64,000 nt of DNA from assembly GCA_002013415.1 (NCBI GenBank), contig MAEX01000001.1, positions 372,001 to 436,000 on the forward strand. Reading direction: 5' to 3'. The translations under genes were made by a program, and so were the position numbers. The stretch is from Mycobacterium sp. D16Q14. GTDB taxonomy: Bacteria > Actinomycetota > Actinomycetes > Mycobacteriales > Mycobacteriaceae. Below, piece by piece: positions 1 through 7,376 of the stretch (positions are counted from its first letter, which is position 1; every line of letters starts with the position of its first letter). The notes under the pieces were generated by a model, which had not been told where the DNA came from, ran no database searches, and saw only the letters and a list, made by a program, of their open reading frames with translations.

Positions 1-86
1 GGGACCCGAAGACACTCGCCGCGGTTACCGATGCCGATGTCGAGGCCTTCTTCCAGCCAGTCAGCGATGATTTGGTGTGGTCATGA
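1..86 (+). CDS. 3-hydroxyisobutyryl-CoA hydrolase, C-terminal end only (partial)
   Basis: An open frame enters from the left edge and ends at TGA 84-86. The last 27 residues contain AVTDADVEAFFQP followed by a short acidic tail. This matches the end of 3-hydroxyisobutyryl-CoA hydrolases (human HIBCH ends with a VTEEDLNNHF-type segment). The enzyme releases 3-hydroxyisobutyrate from its CoA ester in valine breakdown. Its stop overlaps the mmsB start in an ATGA, and the product is the substrate of that next enzyme, which supports the call. In M. tuberculosis the equivalent neighbours are echA9 and echA8. The assignment rests on a short tail plus context. Confidence 0.6.
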   Translation, partial: DPKTLAAVTDADVEAFFQPVSDDLVWS

Positions 87-964
87 CGAATATTGCATTC
101 ATCGGCTTGGGCCACATGGGGTTACCGATGGCGGTCAACCTCGCGAAGGCCGGGCACACCGTGGCCGCCTTCGACCTGTCCGAGCAGGCACGCGCAGCCG
201 CCACCGAGGCCGGTCTGCCGCTGGCGGAATCGGGGGCGGCGGCTGCCGCGACTGCCGATGTGGTGATCACCATGTTGCCCAAGGGCGAGCATGTGCTCGC
301 CGCGTATCAGGACCTGCTGCCCGCGGCGCGTCCGGGCACGCTGTTCATCGACTCCTCCACCGTCGACGTGGCCGATGCGCGCGCCGCACATGAGGCGGCG
401 ACCACCGCGGGACATCGCTTCGCCGACGCTCCGGTATCCGGCGGAGTGCCCGGCGCCACCGCGGCGACGCTGACGTTCATGGTGGGTGCCGATGACGCCG
501 TATTCGCCGACGCCGAACCGATCCTGACAGTCATGGGCAAGCGCGTCGTGCACTGTGGCGGCCCCGGCGTGGGGCAGGCCGCGAAGATCTGTAACAACAT
601 GATCCTCGGGGTGTCGATGATCGCGATCAGCGAGGCGTTCGCGCTGGGTGAGAAGCTCGGCCTGAGCCATCAGGCTCTTTTCGATGTCGCCGCCAACGCC
701 TCCGGTCAGTGTTGGGCGCTCACGTCGAACTGTCCCGTGCCCGGCCCGGTGCCCACCAGTCCCGCGAATCGTGACTACACGCCCGGCTTCGCCGTCGCCC
801 TGATGGCCAAGGACTTGGGACTGGCCGCCAATGCGGTACGCACCAACGGAGTTGATGCGCAGCTCGGCCTCGCCGCAGCCCACATCTACGACGACTTCAA
901 TACCTCGGGCGGCTCGGGCCTAGACTTCTCGGCGATCTTCACGCGAATTCAAGGAGTGTCATGA
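83..964 (+). CDS. mmsB: 3-hydroxyisobutyrate dehydrogenase
   Basis: 293 aa. It oxidises 3-hydroxyisobutyrate to methylmalonate semialdehyde with NAD+ in valine catabolism (cytosol). The N-terminus is a Rossmann motif, [21 protein letters not shown], the family's GLGxMGxPM signature. [11 protein letters not shown] near residue 120 is the substrate-binding loop, and [15 protein letters not shown] around residues 158-172 carries the catalytic lysine. Length is typical. ATG 83 is preferred over the in-frame GTG at 77 because it forms an ATGA overlap with the upstream stop. The 3' end overlaps the enoyl-CoA hydratase start in another ATGA, so the three genes look translationally coupled. Confidence 0.93.
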   Translation: MTNIAFIGLGHMGLPMAVNLAKAGHTVAAFDLSEQARAAATEAGLPLAESGAAAAATADVVITMLPKGEHVLAAYQDLLPAARPGTLFIDSSTVDVADARAAHEAATTAGHRFADAPVSGGVPGATAATLTFMVGADDAVFADAEPILTVMGKRVVHCGGPGVGQAAKICNNMILGVSMIAISEAFALGEKLGLSHQALFDVAANASGQCWALTSNCPVPGPVPTSPANRDYTPGFAVALMAKDLGLAANAVRTNGVDAQLGLAAAHIYDDFNTSGGSGLDFSAIFTRIQGVS

Positions 965-1734
965 CTTTCGAAACCATCCTCACCGAGCAGATCGACCGGG
1001 TCGCCGTCATCACCCTGAACCGGCCCAAGGCGCTCAACGCGCTGAACTCGCAGGTAATGAACGAGGTCACCACCGCCGCAGCAGAATTCGACGCCGACCA
1101 TGGCATCGGAGCGATCATCATCACCGGTAGTGAGAAGGCATTCGCGGCTGGTGCGGATATCAAAGAAATGGCCGACCAGTCGTTCAGCGACATGTTCGGC
1201 TCCGACTTCTTCGCCGCCTGGGGCAAGTTGGGCGCCGTACGCACCCCGACCATCGCGGCCGTGAGCGGATACGCCCTGGGCGGCGGATGTGAGCTGGCCA
1301 TGATGTGCGACCTGATCATCGCCGCCGAAAACGCCAAGTTCGGCCAGCCCGAGATCAAGCTGGGCGTGCTGCCCGGCATGGGTGGATCGCAGCGGCTCAC
1401 TCGCGCCATCGGCAAGGCGAAGGCCATGGACATGATTCTCACCGGGCGCAACATGGATGCCGCCGAGGCCGAGCGCAGCGGTCTGGTGTCGCGTGTGGTC
1501 CCCACCGTAAGCCTGCTCGACGAGGCCAAGGCCGTCGCCAAGACCATCTCGGAGATGTCACTCTCGGCCTCCATGATGGCCAAGGAAGCCGTCCATCGGG
1601 CCTTCGAGTCCAGCCTGACCGAAGGATTGTTGTTCGAGCGCAGGATCTTCCACTCGGCATTCGGAACCGCTGACCAGTCAGAGGGCATGGCCGCATTCGT
1701 CGAGAAGCGTCCTGCCAACTTCATTCACCGGTAG
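961..1734 (+). CDS. echA8: enoyl-CoA hydratase (crotonase family, EchA8-like)
   Basis: 257 aa. It hydrates 2-enoyl-CoA thioesters; in this operon it probably acts on methacrylyl-CoA or short-chain enoyl-CoA in branched-chain amino-acid or fatty-acid breakdown. Seen: the ALNSQVM region, oxyanion-hole segments AGADIKEM (near residue 63) and [13 protein letters not shown] (near 103), and the catalytic glutamate region [15 protein letters not shown] (near 130), with acids at both usual catalytic places. RBS AAGGAG sits 4 bases upstream of ATG 961. The gene overlaps mmsB by 4 nt. M. tuberculosis EchA8 (Rv1070c) is next to a hydrolase of the same kind. The symbol is by family and context. Confidence 0.88.
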   Translation: MTFETILTEQIDRVAVITLNRPKALNALNSQVMNEVTTAAAEFDADHGIGAIIITGSEKAFAAGADIKEMADQSFSDMFGSDFFAAWGKLGAVRTPTIAAVSGYALGGGCELAMMCDLIIAAENAKFGQPEIKLGVLPGMGGSQRLTRAIGKAKAMDMILTGRNMDAAEAERSGLVSRVVPTVSLLDEAKAVAKTISEMSLSASMMAKEAVHRAFESSLTEGLLFERRIFHSAFGTADQSEGMAAFVEKRPANFIHR

Positions 1735-1748
1735 AGATTCGTCGGATC

Positions 1749-2246
1749 ATGACCCTGCCGTTCGATCCCGTCGACGATGCCCATCGCCATTGGGTTGAGA
1801 ACGGCTGGGGTGAGGTCGCCGACGGGATGGCCGCCGTCACATCGGTGATGCGGACTCACCAGATCATGCTGGCGCGCGTCGAAGATGTGCTGCGCCCACA
1901 CGGACTGACCTTCTCGCGGTACGAGCTGTTGATGCTGCTGTCGTTCAGCCGGGCCGGCTCCATGCCCATGGCCAAAGCCAGTGCCCGCCTTCAGGTTCAC
2001 CCCACATCGGTGACCAACACGGTGGACCGACTGGAGGAGGCGGGACTGGTGCGCCGAGTTCCCAACCCCGCCGACGGTCGCGGCACGCTGGTGGAGATCA
2101 CCGGCGCCGGACGCGATCTCGGTTCGGTGGCGACGGCCGACCTGAACGCGAAAGTGTTCGCACAGATCGGGCTCTCGCCCGCGCGTACCCGCACCCTGGT
2201 GTCGGTGTTGACGCACCTGCGGCGCGACGCCGGTGACTTCGGCTAA
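1749..2246 (+). CDS. MarR-family transcriptional regulator
   Basis: 165 aa winged-helix regulator. The central part (about residues 30-135) has the MarR layout: FSRYELLMLLSFSRAGSMPMAKASARLQVHPTSVTNTVDRLEEAGLVRR is the recognition-helix region, and PADGRGTLVEITGAGRD is the wing. It starts 14 nt after the hydratase stop with no obvious promoter between, so it is probably the last gene of the valine-catabolism operon and may sense an acyl-CoA or branched-chain intermediate (inference). It converges on the rhodanese gene across 45 nt that hold only a weak CCAG/CTGG hairpin. Confidence 0.85.
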   Translation: MTLPFDPVDDAHRHWVENGWGEVADGMAAVTSVMRTHQIMLARVEDVLRPHGLTFSRYELLMLLSFSRAGSMPMAKASARLQVHPTSVTNTVDRLEEAGLVRRVPNPADGRGTLVEITGAGRDLGSVATADLNAKVFAQIGLSPARTRTLVSVLTHLRRDAGDFG

Positions 2247-2291
2247 AGCCAGACGTCCTGGACCTATCGCATGTGGTGCCCGCGTCTATAC

Positions 2292-2660
2292 CTAGATCAG
2301 GAGGCCGTTGTCCTTGAGGGCCTTGTATCCGCCGATGACGTCGGTGGCGCGGTAGAGGCCGATCTCCTGCAGAGAGGCGGCCGCCAGGCTGGACGTATAG
2401 CCCTCCTGGCACAGGATGACCCATTCCACGTCGTGATTGCCCGCCTCCGGGATCCGGGCGTCACTTTCCGGGTCCAGGCGCCACTCCAGAACATTGCGCT
2501 CGATGACGAGGGCATTGACCACTTCGCCCTCCTCGGCACGCTGCGCGGCGGGGCGAATGTCGACGAGGAATGCGCCGCGGCCGAGCGCGGTCGGCACCTC
2601 GTCGGCGGGCAGACGGCGCAGGCGGCCGCGCGCCGTGGCCAGCAGATCATGGATCGTCAT
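2292..2660 (-). CDS. rhodanese-like sulfurtransferase domain protein
   Basis: 122 aa, a single rhodanese domain. Seen: an acidic entry strand (AFLVDIRPAAQR, residues 30-41) and an active-site loop CQEGYTSSLAA (about residues 85-95) with the catalytic cysteine first, then an IGGYKAL segment near the C-terminus, as in other single-domain rhodaneses. It is a persulfide carrier or sulfurtransferase in the cytosol. It overlaps the upstream cysteine dioxygenase stop by ATGA, so the pair is probably co-translated: the dioxygenase oxidises cysteine and the rhodanese may handle sulfane sulfur. The pairing recurs in actinobacteria; the exact substrate is not known. Confidence 0.88.
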   Translation of the reverse strand: MTIHDLLATARGRLRRLPADEVPTALGRGAFLVDIRPAAQRAEEGEVVNALVIERNVLEWRLDPESDARIPEAGNHDVEWVILCQEGYTSSLAAASLQEIGLYRATDVIGGYKALKDNGLLI

Positions 2661-3229
2661 GCCGCCGGCCCTTCGGGCTCATCGGTGAGGATGGTGCGGC
2701 TCCGTCGCAGCGTCTTGGCCTGGGTCACTTCGTAGTACGACATCGCGGTCAGCGGCGGCGAGTACGCGTGCACACTCAGCGTGGGTCCGATTTCAGCAGG
2801 AGCCGGTGCTTCTATGGATCTCAGGGGTGCCCGCATCACGTCGTGCACCCAGCCCAGCGGGAATCCGGCCTGATCCCCCGCGTCGAGCCGACGGCGCACC
2901 AGTTGACTTCCGTCCCAGCGATATTCGTGTAGCGAACCGCTGAGCACGGTCAGCGCGCCGAGTGACCCGCAGTGGTCGTGCAATTCGGTGGACTTGTCGG
3001 GCACCCAGCTGATCAGCCAGACGTCCAGCTCGTCGTCGGCATGAATGCGGGTGGCCCAGCGCTCGTCGGCAGGAAGCCCGCCCGCGGGCAGCAGATGGTC
3101 GAAGCGGCCGTGCAGGGCGTCGTCGGCACCCTCATCGGTGATGCGGAGCAGATCCGGCAGTCGCAGTCGGGTGGGTGAGGATCCGGCGGAGGACGGGCGG
3201 CGCAGATCCAGGACAGATGCAGTGGTCAT
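2657..3229 (-). CDS. cysteine dioxygenase type I (cupin)
   Basis: 190 aa. It oxidises L-cysteine to cysteine sulfinate with O2 and Fe(II). The cupin metal motif is visible as TELHDHCGSLGALTVLSG (residues 81-98) with H84 and H86, and a third histidine, H129, in LGWVHDV. The N-terminal 25 residues are Ser/Pro/Arg-rich and probably disordered. It is translationally coupled to the downstream rhodanese and is the first gene of a two-gene operon on this strand. The promoter should lie in the divergent region 3230-3409, shared with a lipoprotein gene. Confidence 0.88.
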   Translation of the reverse strand: MTTASVLDLRRPSSAGSSPTRLRLPDLLRITDEGADDALHGRFDHLLPAGGLPADERWATRIHADDELDVWLISWVPDKSTELHDHCGSLGALTVLSGSLHEYRWDGSQLVRRRLDAGDQAGFPLGWVHDVMRAPLRSIEAPAPAEIGPTLSVHAYSPPLTAMSYYEVTQAKTLRRSRTILTDEPEGPAA

Positions 3230-3376
3230 GAAGGCTCAATCGATGGCAGGGGCAGGGATGGTGGCGGCTAGCCGCAACACCACCCCTGAAAACCCCTGTG
3301 TCCCATCACAGCTGAAATGGTACCGGCGTTTTCCAGCGGTTTTCCCCTCCGAGCAAAAGCTCTGAGTGAGTAAATG

Positions 3377-3403
3377 TTGTCGCTGGTAGGCACTTGCTAC
3401 TTT
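3377..3403 (+). promoter_or_regulatory. candidate promoter giving a leaderless GTG lipoprotein mRNA
   Basis: A TACTTT hexamer (3398-3403, fits mycobacterial TANNNT) lies 6 nt before GTG 3410 and 15 nt after TTGTCG (3377-3382). The spacing would put the transcript start on the GTG itself. No Shine-Dalgarno sequence precedes it, as expected for a leaderless mRNA. Inferred from sequence only. Confidence 0.4.
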
Positions 3404-3409
3404 GGAGTG

Positions 3410-3844
3410 GTGACCGCCACAACCCGCATCGCCGCGACCCTGATGGCCCTCTGTGTCCCGTTGATCGGTGCGGCATGCACGTCCAAATCCGACGACAAGG
3501 CGACTCCCGCCCCCACCGGCGGCACCACCGCACCCATCGAGAAACCCGCCGCCCAACCCCCCGCCTCCGGTTCTGGGCTGTCCCCAGCGGGCGTCACGAC
3601 GTCCGTGGACGCCGCGCCCAGCTCTTTGGAGGAGGAGTACTACCAAGCCTGCCGCGCGGCGGCAGACTGGATGACCGGGAAGCAGGATGGCCCCGCCCAG
3701 CTCGTCGAGGGGTATCTGCAGTCCATTCAGACCAATGGGAACGTGGGCCCCGGGACCTTTCATAAGTCCTGGCACGAGCTGCCCGCGGACCGGCAAGCTG
3801 CGGTGATCGTGGCGACGAACGCCGCCGCCGAGCAGCAGTGCTAA
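3410..3844 (+). CDS. putative small lipoprotein, function unknown
   Basis: 144 aa. The N-terminus has a short charged stretch, a hydrophobic core ATLMALCVPLI and a lipobox LIGAAC, so the mature protein should be lipid-anchored at the extracellular face from that cysteine. A Thr/Pro-rich linker follows (about residues 30-65). The C-terminal half (EEEYYQACRAAADWMTG ... GPGTFHKSWHELPADRQAAVIVATNAAAEQQC) is helical and ends with a cysteine that could pair with the one in YQAC. Start: in-frame ATG 3374 and GTG 3407 also exist; GTG 3410 is chosen because of the leaderless promoter. I recognise no catalytic domain. Confidence 0.7.
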   Translation: MTATTRIAATLMALCVPLIGAACTSKSDDKATPAPTGGTTAPIEKPAAQPPASGSGLSPAGVTTSVDAAPSSLEEEYYQACRAAADWMTGKQDGPAQLVEGYLQSIQTNGNVGPGTFHKSWHELPADRQAAVIVATNAAAEQQC

Positions 3845-4012
3845 GCACGGCCCGATAAGGCACTCATCGATTTCCTTTGCGATTCAACAGAATTCGGAAA
3901 AATCTGACGCGAACGCATCACTCAGCAAACATCGAGTAATGCACGTAACCTCACCTTGGACGAACCCGCACGCGGTGTTAGCATGCTCCGGTCAGTGCTC
4001 ATGGGGTCACGG

Positions 4013-4609
4013 ATGCAACGAATGTGTCCACTCACCGAACGGACGGTAACGACGTTGGCGAATTCAGATCAGCTTCCCCCGAAGCCCACGCTGGTTCATT
4101 GGACGATCGTCGGAGCGGCAGTTGTCGCAACCATCGTCGCAGCGGTTGTCGGCTTCACGGCGGGTGACACCGAACTCGCCCGATTCGTGCAGGGCATCGT
4201 CACGCCGCTGCTCGCCCTCGTCTCCGGAATCTTGATTGCCGATCTGTATCACCGCATTCAGCAGAGCAACAAGCTTGACCGCAATGTCGGGCAGTCGGCG
4301 TACTCCACCATGGTGACGCTCCAGGGCATGATCGACGTGGACAAGCACCTTGCGAGCGCGTCCAACGATCTCAACGAGGGCAACAAGCAGTCCGCCTCCA
4401 GCGCCCTGAACCTCGCGCTGACGATCAGCCGTCTGACTTTGCGCCACGCCTTCCAGGCACTGCGCGAGTCGGAGAATGTCTCGAGCACCGCGGTGGCCAA
4501 GGCCAAGACCGATTTCGCCACGGCCGAGACCGCCGGACAGCCAGAGCGGCAAAAGATCGAGACCGCTGCGCGCCCCAACAACTACACCGTCGGCGTGGGC
4601 AATGCCTGA
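4013..4609 (+). CDS. membrane protein with two N-terminal helices, function unknown
   Basis: About 198 aa from ATG 4013; an earlier ATG (3956) and a later TTG (4055) are possible, and no strong RBS decides. Two transmembrane helices are plain (VHWTIVGAAVVATIVAAVVGFTAG and FVQGIVTPLLALVSGILIADLY). They are followed by about 110 residues of soluble, mostly helical sequence (LDRNVGQSAYSTMVTLQGMID ... LNLALTISRLTLRHAFQALRESE). The last 8 nt overlap the next gene, so the two probably form one translational unit. No enzyme motif was found. Confidence 0.72.
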   Translation: MQRMCPLTERTVTTLANSDQLPPKPTLVHWTIVGAAVVATIVAAVVGFTAGDTELARFVQGIVTPLLALVSGILIADLYHRIQQSNKLDRNVGQSAYSTMVTLQGMIDVDKHLASASNDLNEGNKQSASSALNLALTISRLTLRHAFQALRESENVSSTAVAKAKTDFATAETAGQPERQKIETAARPNNYTVGVGNA

Positions 4610-5078
4610 AGAGACAAAACCGGCGGAGCAATCGGCTGGTGATCTGGAGCCAGAGCCCGTCGACCCCATCATCGGAAAGGTCGCCGATATCGTCGACCGC
4701 TACTCGGTGCTGGTCAATAAGGGTGATGACGCAGGCGTCGAGGTCGGGATGATCTTCTCGGTCATCGGGGCCACCGGAACCGCTGTCCGCGATCCCGAAA
4801 CCGGCGATGACCTGGGCACCCTGCCCATCGAAAAGGCGCGCATCCGGGTCACCGAGGTGTACTCGAAGTTCTGCCAGGCCGAGACCTACCGGGTCACCGA
4901 GCCCGCGGTCACGGGCCTGATCAGCGACATCCTGCAGCAACAGTGGCCGGGAACCACCGACGATTTCGGCCGCGAGCAGTTCCAGCTGAACGTCGTGCCC
5001 ACTCCCACGGTTCCGGATGCTGCCGAGGTACACATTGATGTCGGCGACTACGTCTGCGAGCTGATTCCGGCTTCGTAG
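4602..5078 (+). CDS. FlgT C-terminal-like (SH3-fold) domain protein, function unknown
   Basis: 158 aa from ATG 4602, inside the end of the preceding gene. Residues about 22-95 read GKVADIVDRYSVLVNKGDDAGVEVGMIFSVIG, then DPETGDDLG, then ARIRVTEVYSKFCQAETYRV. This is the pattern of the FlgT C-terminal domain (V-x-I-x-x-G-x-x-x-G-V-x-x-G-x-x-F ... DPxTGxxLG), a small beta barrel known from flagellar and envelope proteins. There are no flagella here, so only the fold is claimed. No signal peptide. Co-translation with the two-helix membrane protein suggests a complex at the inner face of the membrane (inference). Confidence 0.65.
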   Translation: MPEETKPAEQSAGDLEPEPVDPIIGKVADIVDRYSVLVNKGDDAGVEVGMIFSVIGATGTAVRDPETGDDLGTLPIEKARIRVTEVYSKFCQAETYRVTEPAVTGLISDILQQQWPGTTDDFGREQFQLNVVPTPTVPDAAEVHIDVGDYVCELIPAS

Positions 5079-5195
5079 TCCGCGACGCTATTTCGGTGCA
5101 TTTTCGGGCGAATAGCATCCGTATTTGCAACGAAATCACTCAATGGCCAAAAGGTGAACATCGACAAACTCACCTAAATGGCGCGTTTATGTTGT

Positions 5196-5201
5196 TACGT
5201 T
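5196..5201 (+). promoter_or_regulatory. candidate -10 element of leaderless LGFP lipoprotein gene
   Basis: TTACGT/TACGTT lies with its end 6 nt before ATG 5208, the usual geometry for a leaderless mycobacterial transcript, and no RBS is present. No convincing -35 was seen. Confidence 0.3.
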
Positions 5202-5207
5202 CGGATC

Positions 5208-5822
5208 ATGGACACCAATCTGATGAAACGAGCAGCAGGCGCGGTTTCCATCGTCGCCTTATCCGCGGCGGTCGTTGTCGCGTGTTCTCAAGACGACAAA
5301 AACGCCGCCAAGGAGTCGCTATCCAGCGCGACCAGTGCGGCATCTTCGGCCATCAGCGCTGGTGGTAGCGCCGCATCGAGTGCCGCATCGTCGGCAAGCA
5401 GTGCGGTGTCTTCCGTCGTCGCCGGGGCGCCCTCCACCGTCAACGTGCCGGGTGTCGGCGATGTGACGCTGGAGCCGACGGTTGCCGAGGCGTACACCAA
5501 GGCCGGCGGCGAGGCCAAGCTCGGCCTGCCGACCGGACAGCCCGAAAAGGTGGGTGACGGCACGGTGCAGGCATTCTCCAAGGGCACCATTTTCAGTTCG
5601 CCGGCCACCGGTGCACACCTCGTACAGGGCGAAATCCTGAAGGTGTACACCGAGCAGGGTGGAGCGGGCGGCACGCTCGGCTTCCCCACCGCCGACGAAG
5701 CCGAGACTGCCGGCGGGCCCGATGTCGCCAAGGGCGGCTGGATCGGCGAATTCCAGAAGGGCTCCATCACCTGGCTGAACCAGGGCGACGGAACCTTCAA
5801 GGAGACCGTCACCCCGAAGTAG
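5208..5822 (+). CDS. LGFP-repeat lipoprotein
   Basis: 204 aa. Signal and lipobox: KRAAGAVSIVALSAAVVVAC, cleavage before the cysteine. Next comes a low-complexity Ser/Ala segment (about residues 33-72, repeated SSA/SAA units) that looks like a flexible tether. The rest holds LGFP repeats: AKLGLPTGQPEKVG, a GTIFSSPATGAHLVQG block, then GTLGFPTADE and GWIGEFQKGSITW. LGFP repeats occur in cell-wall proteins of Corynebacteriales, such as the corynebacterial PS1 mycolyltransferase, and are thought to bind the arabinogalactan/mycolate layer. There is no esterase domain here, so it is likely a wall-anchoring protein. The N-terminus could extend to an ATG at 5178, but that would spoil the signal peptide. 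Confidence 0.82.
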   Translation: MDTNLMKRAAGAVSIVALSAAVVVACSQDDKNAAKESLSSATSAASSAISAGGSAASSAASSASSAVSSVVAGAPSTVNVPGVGDVTLEPTVAEAYTKAGGEAKLGLPTGQPEKVGDGTVQAFSKGTIFSSPATGAHLVQGEILKVYTEQGGAGGTLGFPTADEAETAGGPDVAKGGWIGEFQKGSITWLNQGDGTFKETVTPK

Positions 5823-5852
5823 CGATTGGCTGCCGCGACGGGCGCTGAGCAA

Positions 5853-6236
5853 TCAGCGCCTATCGCGGAACCAGTGCGGGTTCTCCGCTGGCGACCAACC
5901 CGGCAAGGTGAGATCCGGCCACGGCGGCCGACGGATGATGGCTACGAGTCCCAACACCGCGGCGATCAGGCCGGTGAGTATGCCCAACGTCGAGGCCCGG
6001 TCAGCGTTAAAGGCCGGTCGCCATTGCGCGTCCCCGTCCTTGATGACGAATAGTCCCACCGGTCTGGCCAGTGTTTCCAGCGGTTCGCCGTCGGGGCCGC
6101 GGCCACGGCCGCGCACCCTGGCAACCGTGATGACCATGGTGCCGTCAGCAGTTGTGTACGGCTCGCCGTACACAATGGACTTGCCGCCGTCGGTCCCGAG
6201 CCCGTCAAATGAGGTAGGCAATTGCATGCCGCCCAT
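5853..6236 (-). CDS. GerW/YtfJ-like membrane-associated protein, function unknown
   Basis: 127 aa. Residues about 17-75 (KSIVYGEPYTTADGTMVITVARVRGRGRGPDGEPLETLARPVGLFVIKDGDAQW) follow the GerW/YtfJ pattern: a GEPxxxxDGTxxIxVxxV strand, a glycine-rich loop, then a P-x-G-x-x-V-I-x-x-G strand. One transmembrane helix (TLGILTGLIAAVLGLVAII, about residues 83-101) follows, then a Pro/Trp-rich tail. In Bacillus the family sits in spores; in mycobacteria its role is unknown. It stands alone between two + strand genes. Confidence 0.6.
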   Translation of the reverse strand: MGGMQLPTSFDGLGTDGGKSIVYGEPYTTADGTMVITVARVRGRGRGPDGEPLETLARPVGLFVIKDGDAQWRPAFNADRASTLGILTGLIAAVLGLVAIIRRPPWPDLTLPGWSPAENPHWFRDRR

Positions 6237-6272
6237 TGTGGTCGCCGAGGGCGCCGCTGGCGAGAGATTCTT

Positions 6273-6663
6273 TTAGGCCTCCGCGCCCGAGAACAGCAGG
6301 AGGTTCCCATCGGGGTCCTTCACGATGAACGTGACGCTGCCCCACTCCTCGGTCTGCAATGGCTGATGGAAGTCCACACCCGCCACCTGGTACTCGTCGT
6401 GGAGCGGGCCCAGCTTATACGTCGTGAGCGTGGCGGAAATCGGATCACGTTCCGTGGCAAGGAAATTACCGTCAAAAACCGGTCCTTTGACCTTGCGTAG
6501 ATTCAGACTCGCACCGCCGCGCCTGCCCATAGAACGCCGGCTCACCGTAGGTGAAGGCCAACTCGAATCCGAGCGCATCGACGTAGAAGCCAACGGCGCA
6601 TTCGAAGTCGGTGACGAAGAGTTGTGGTTCGGCGGCCACAATCTCGGTGGAGCCCATAGCCAA
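6273..6663 (-). pseudogene. VOC/glyoxalase-like protein broken by a frameshift
   Basis: The N-terminal half (ATG 6663: EPQLFVTDFECAVGFYVDALGFELAFTYGEPAFYGQARR) and the C-terminal half (GGASLNLRKVKGPVFD ... VKDPDGNLLLFSGAEA, ending 6273) are in different frames and together make one intact VOC-fold protein of about 130 aa. The switch is near 6515-6525, inside a GC run (GCGCGGCGGT on the minus strand), where the spacing between the two halves is off by one base modulo three. VOC proteins bind a metal and include glyoxalases and bleomycin-type resistance proteins. Either this is a recent loss of function or the GC run was misread. Confidence 0.75.
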
Positions 6664-6705
6664 AACGCTACCGCCGCGGTGGGCCCGGTGTGGGACTATC
6701 TGTAG

Positions 6706-7365
6706 GTGGAGCCGGATGGTGACCCCGAAGCCCGAATCCGGGAGCTGGAACGCTCACTGAGCGAGACGGCACGGAGGTCGGAACTGGGCGTCCCGAACCA
6801 GCGGGCCTATCCGCCGCAGACGTCGAGTCCGTATCCACCGCCGCTCTATGGCACGCCGTATCCGACCCGTTCTCCCGCCCCCAAATTTCTCCGACGATTC
6901 ATGGTGTTCTTCGCCGTGATCACTGCGGGAGTGGCCGGGCTTATCTTCTACGCCGCCAAACCCACAGCCCCGCATAATGTTCCGACGAGCTCGGGTCCAT
7001 CAACCCCACGTCCGGTCAGGTCAACCGTCGTCAAGCTCCCGACTCGGACCAGTGCGACACCGTCGACCACGTCAACCCCCGGCCCCACGTACGCGCCGCC
7101 CGGCTCAACCTTCAGCGTCTCCGGTACGCACAAGCAGATAACGGTCAACTGCGACGGCTGCTCGGTGAGCGTTAGCGGAGTGTCCAATACCGTTGACATC
7201 GTGGGCAATTGCGACACCCTCACGGTATCGGGTGTCCAGAACGCGGTGACCGTGGAAGCCGCGCGCACGATCGGCGCCTCAGGCTTCGACAACAAGGTCA
7301 CGTATCACTCCGGGGAACCGGAAGTCTCCAAGTCCGGCGATAACAACACCGTGGAGCAGGGCTGA
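6706..7365 (+). CDS. DUF3060 membrane-anchored protein
   Basis: 219 aa from GTG 6706. Layout: a short N-terminal helix (EARIRELERSLSETARRSE, about 7-25), a Pro/Tyr-rich cytosolic stretch, one transmembrane helix (RFMVFFAVITAGVAGLIFYAA, about 65-85), a Ser/Thr/Pro-rich linker (88-130), and a C-terminal DUF3060 domain (about 132-216). The domain has short repeated beta units: FSVSGTHKQITVNCDGCSVSVSGVSNTVDIVGNCDTL. The repeating V-S-G-x-x-N-x-V unit suggests a small beta-solenoid outside the membrane. DUF3060 is common in mycobacterial lipoproteins; no activity is known. Confidence 0.8.
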   Translation: MEPDGDPEARIRELERSLSETARRSELGVPNQRAYPPQTSSPYPPPLYGTPYPTRSPAPKFLRRFMVFFAVITAGVAGLIFYAAKPTAPHNVPTSSGPSTPRPVRSTVVKLPTRTSATPSTTSTPGPTYAPPGSTFSVSGTHKQITVNCDGCSVSVSGVSNTVDIVGNCDTLTVSGVQNAVTVEAARTIGASGFDNKVTYHSGEPEVSKSGDNNTVEQG

Positions 7366-7376
7366 GAAGTCAGTAC

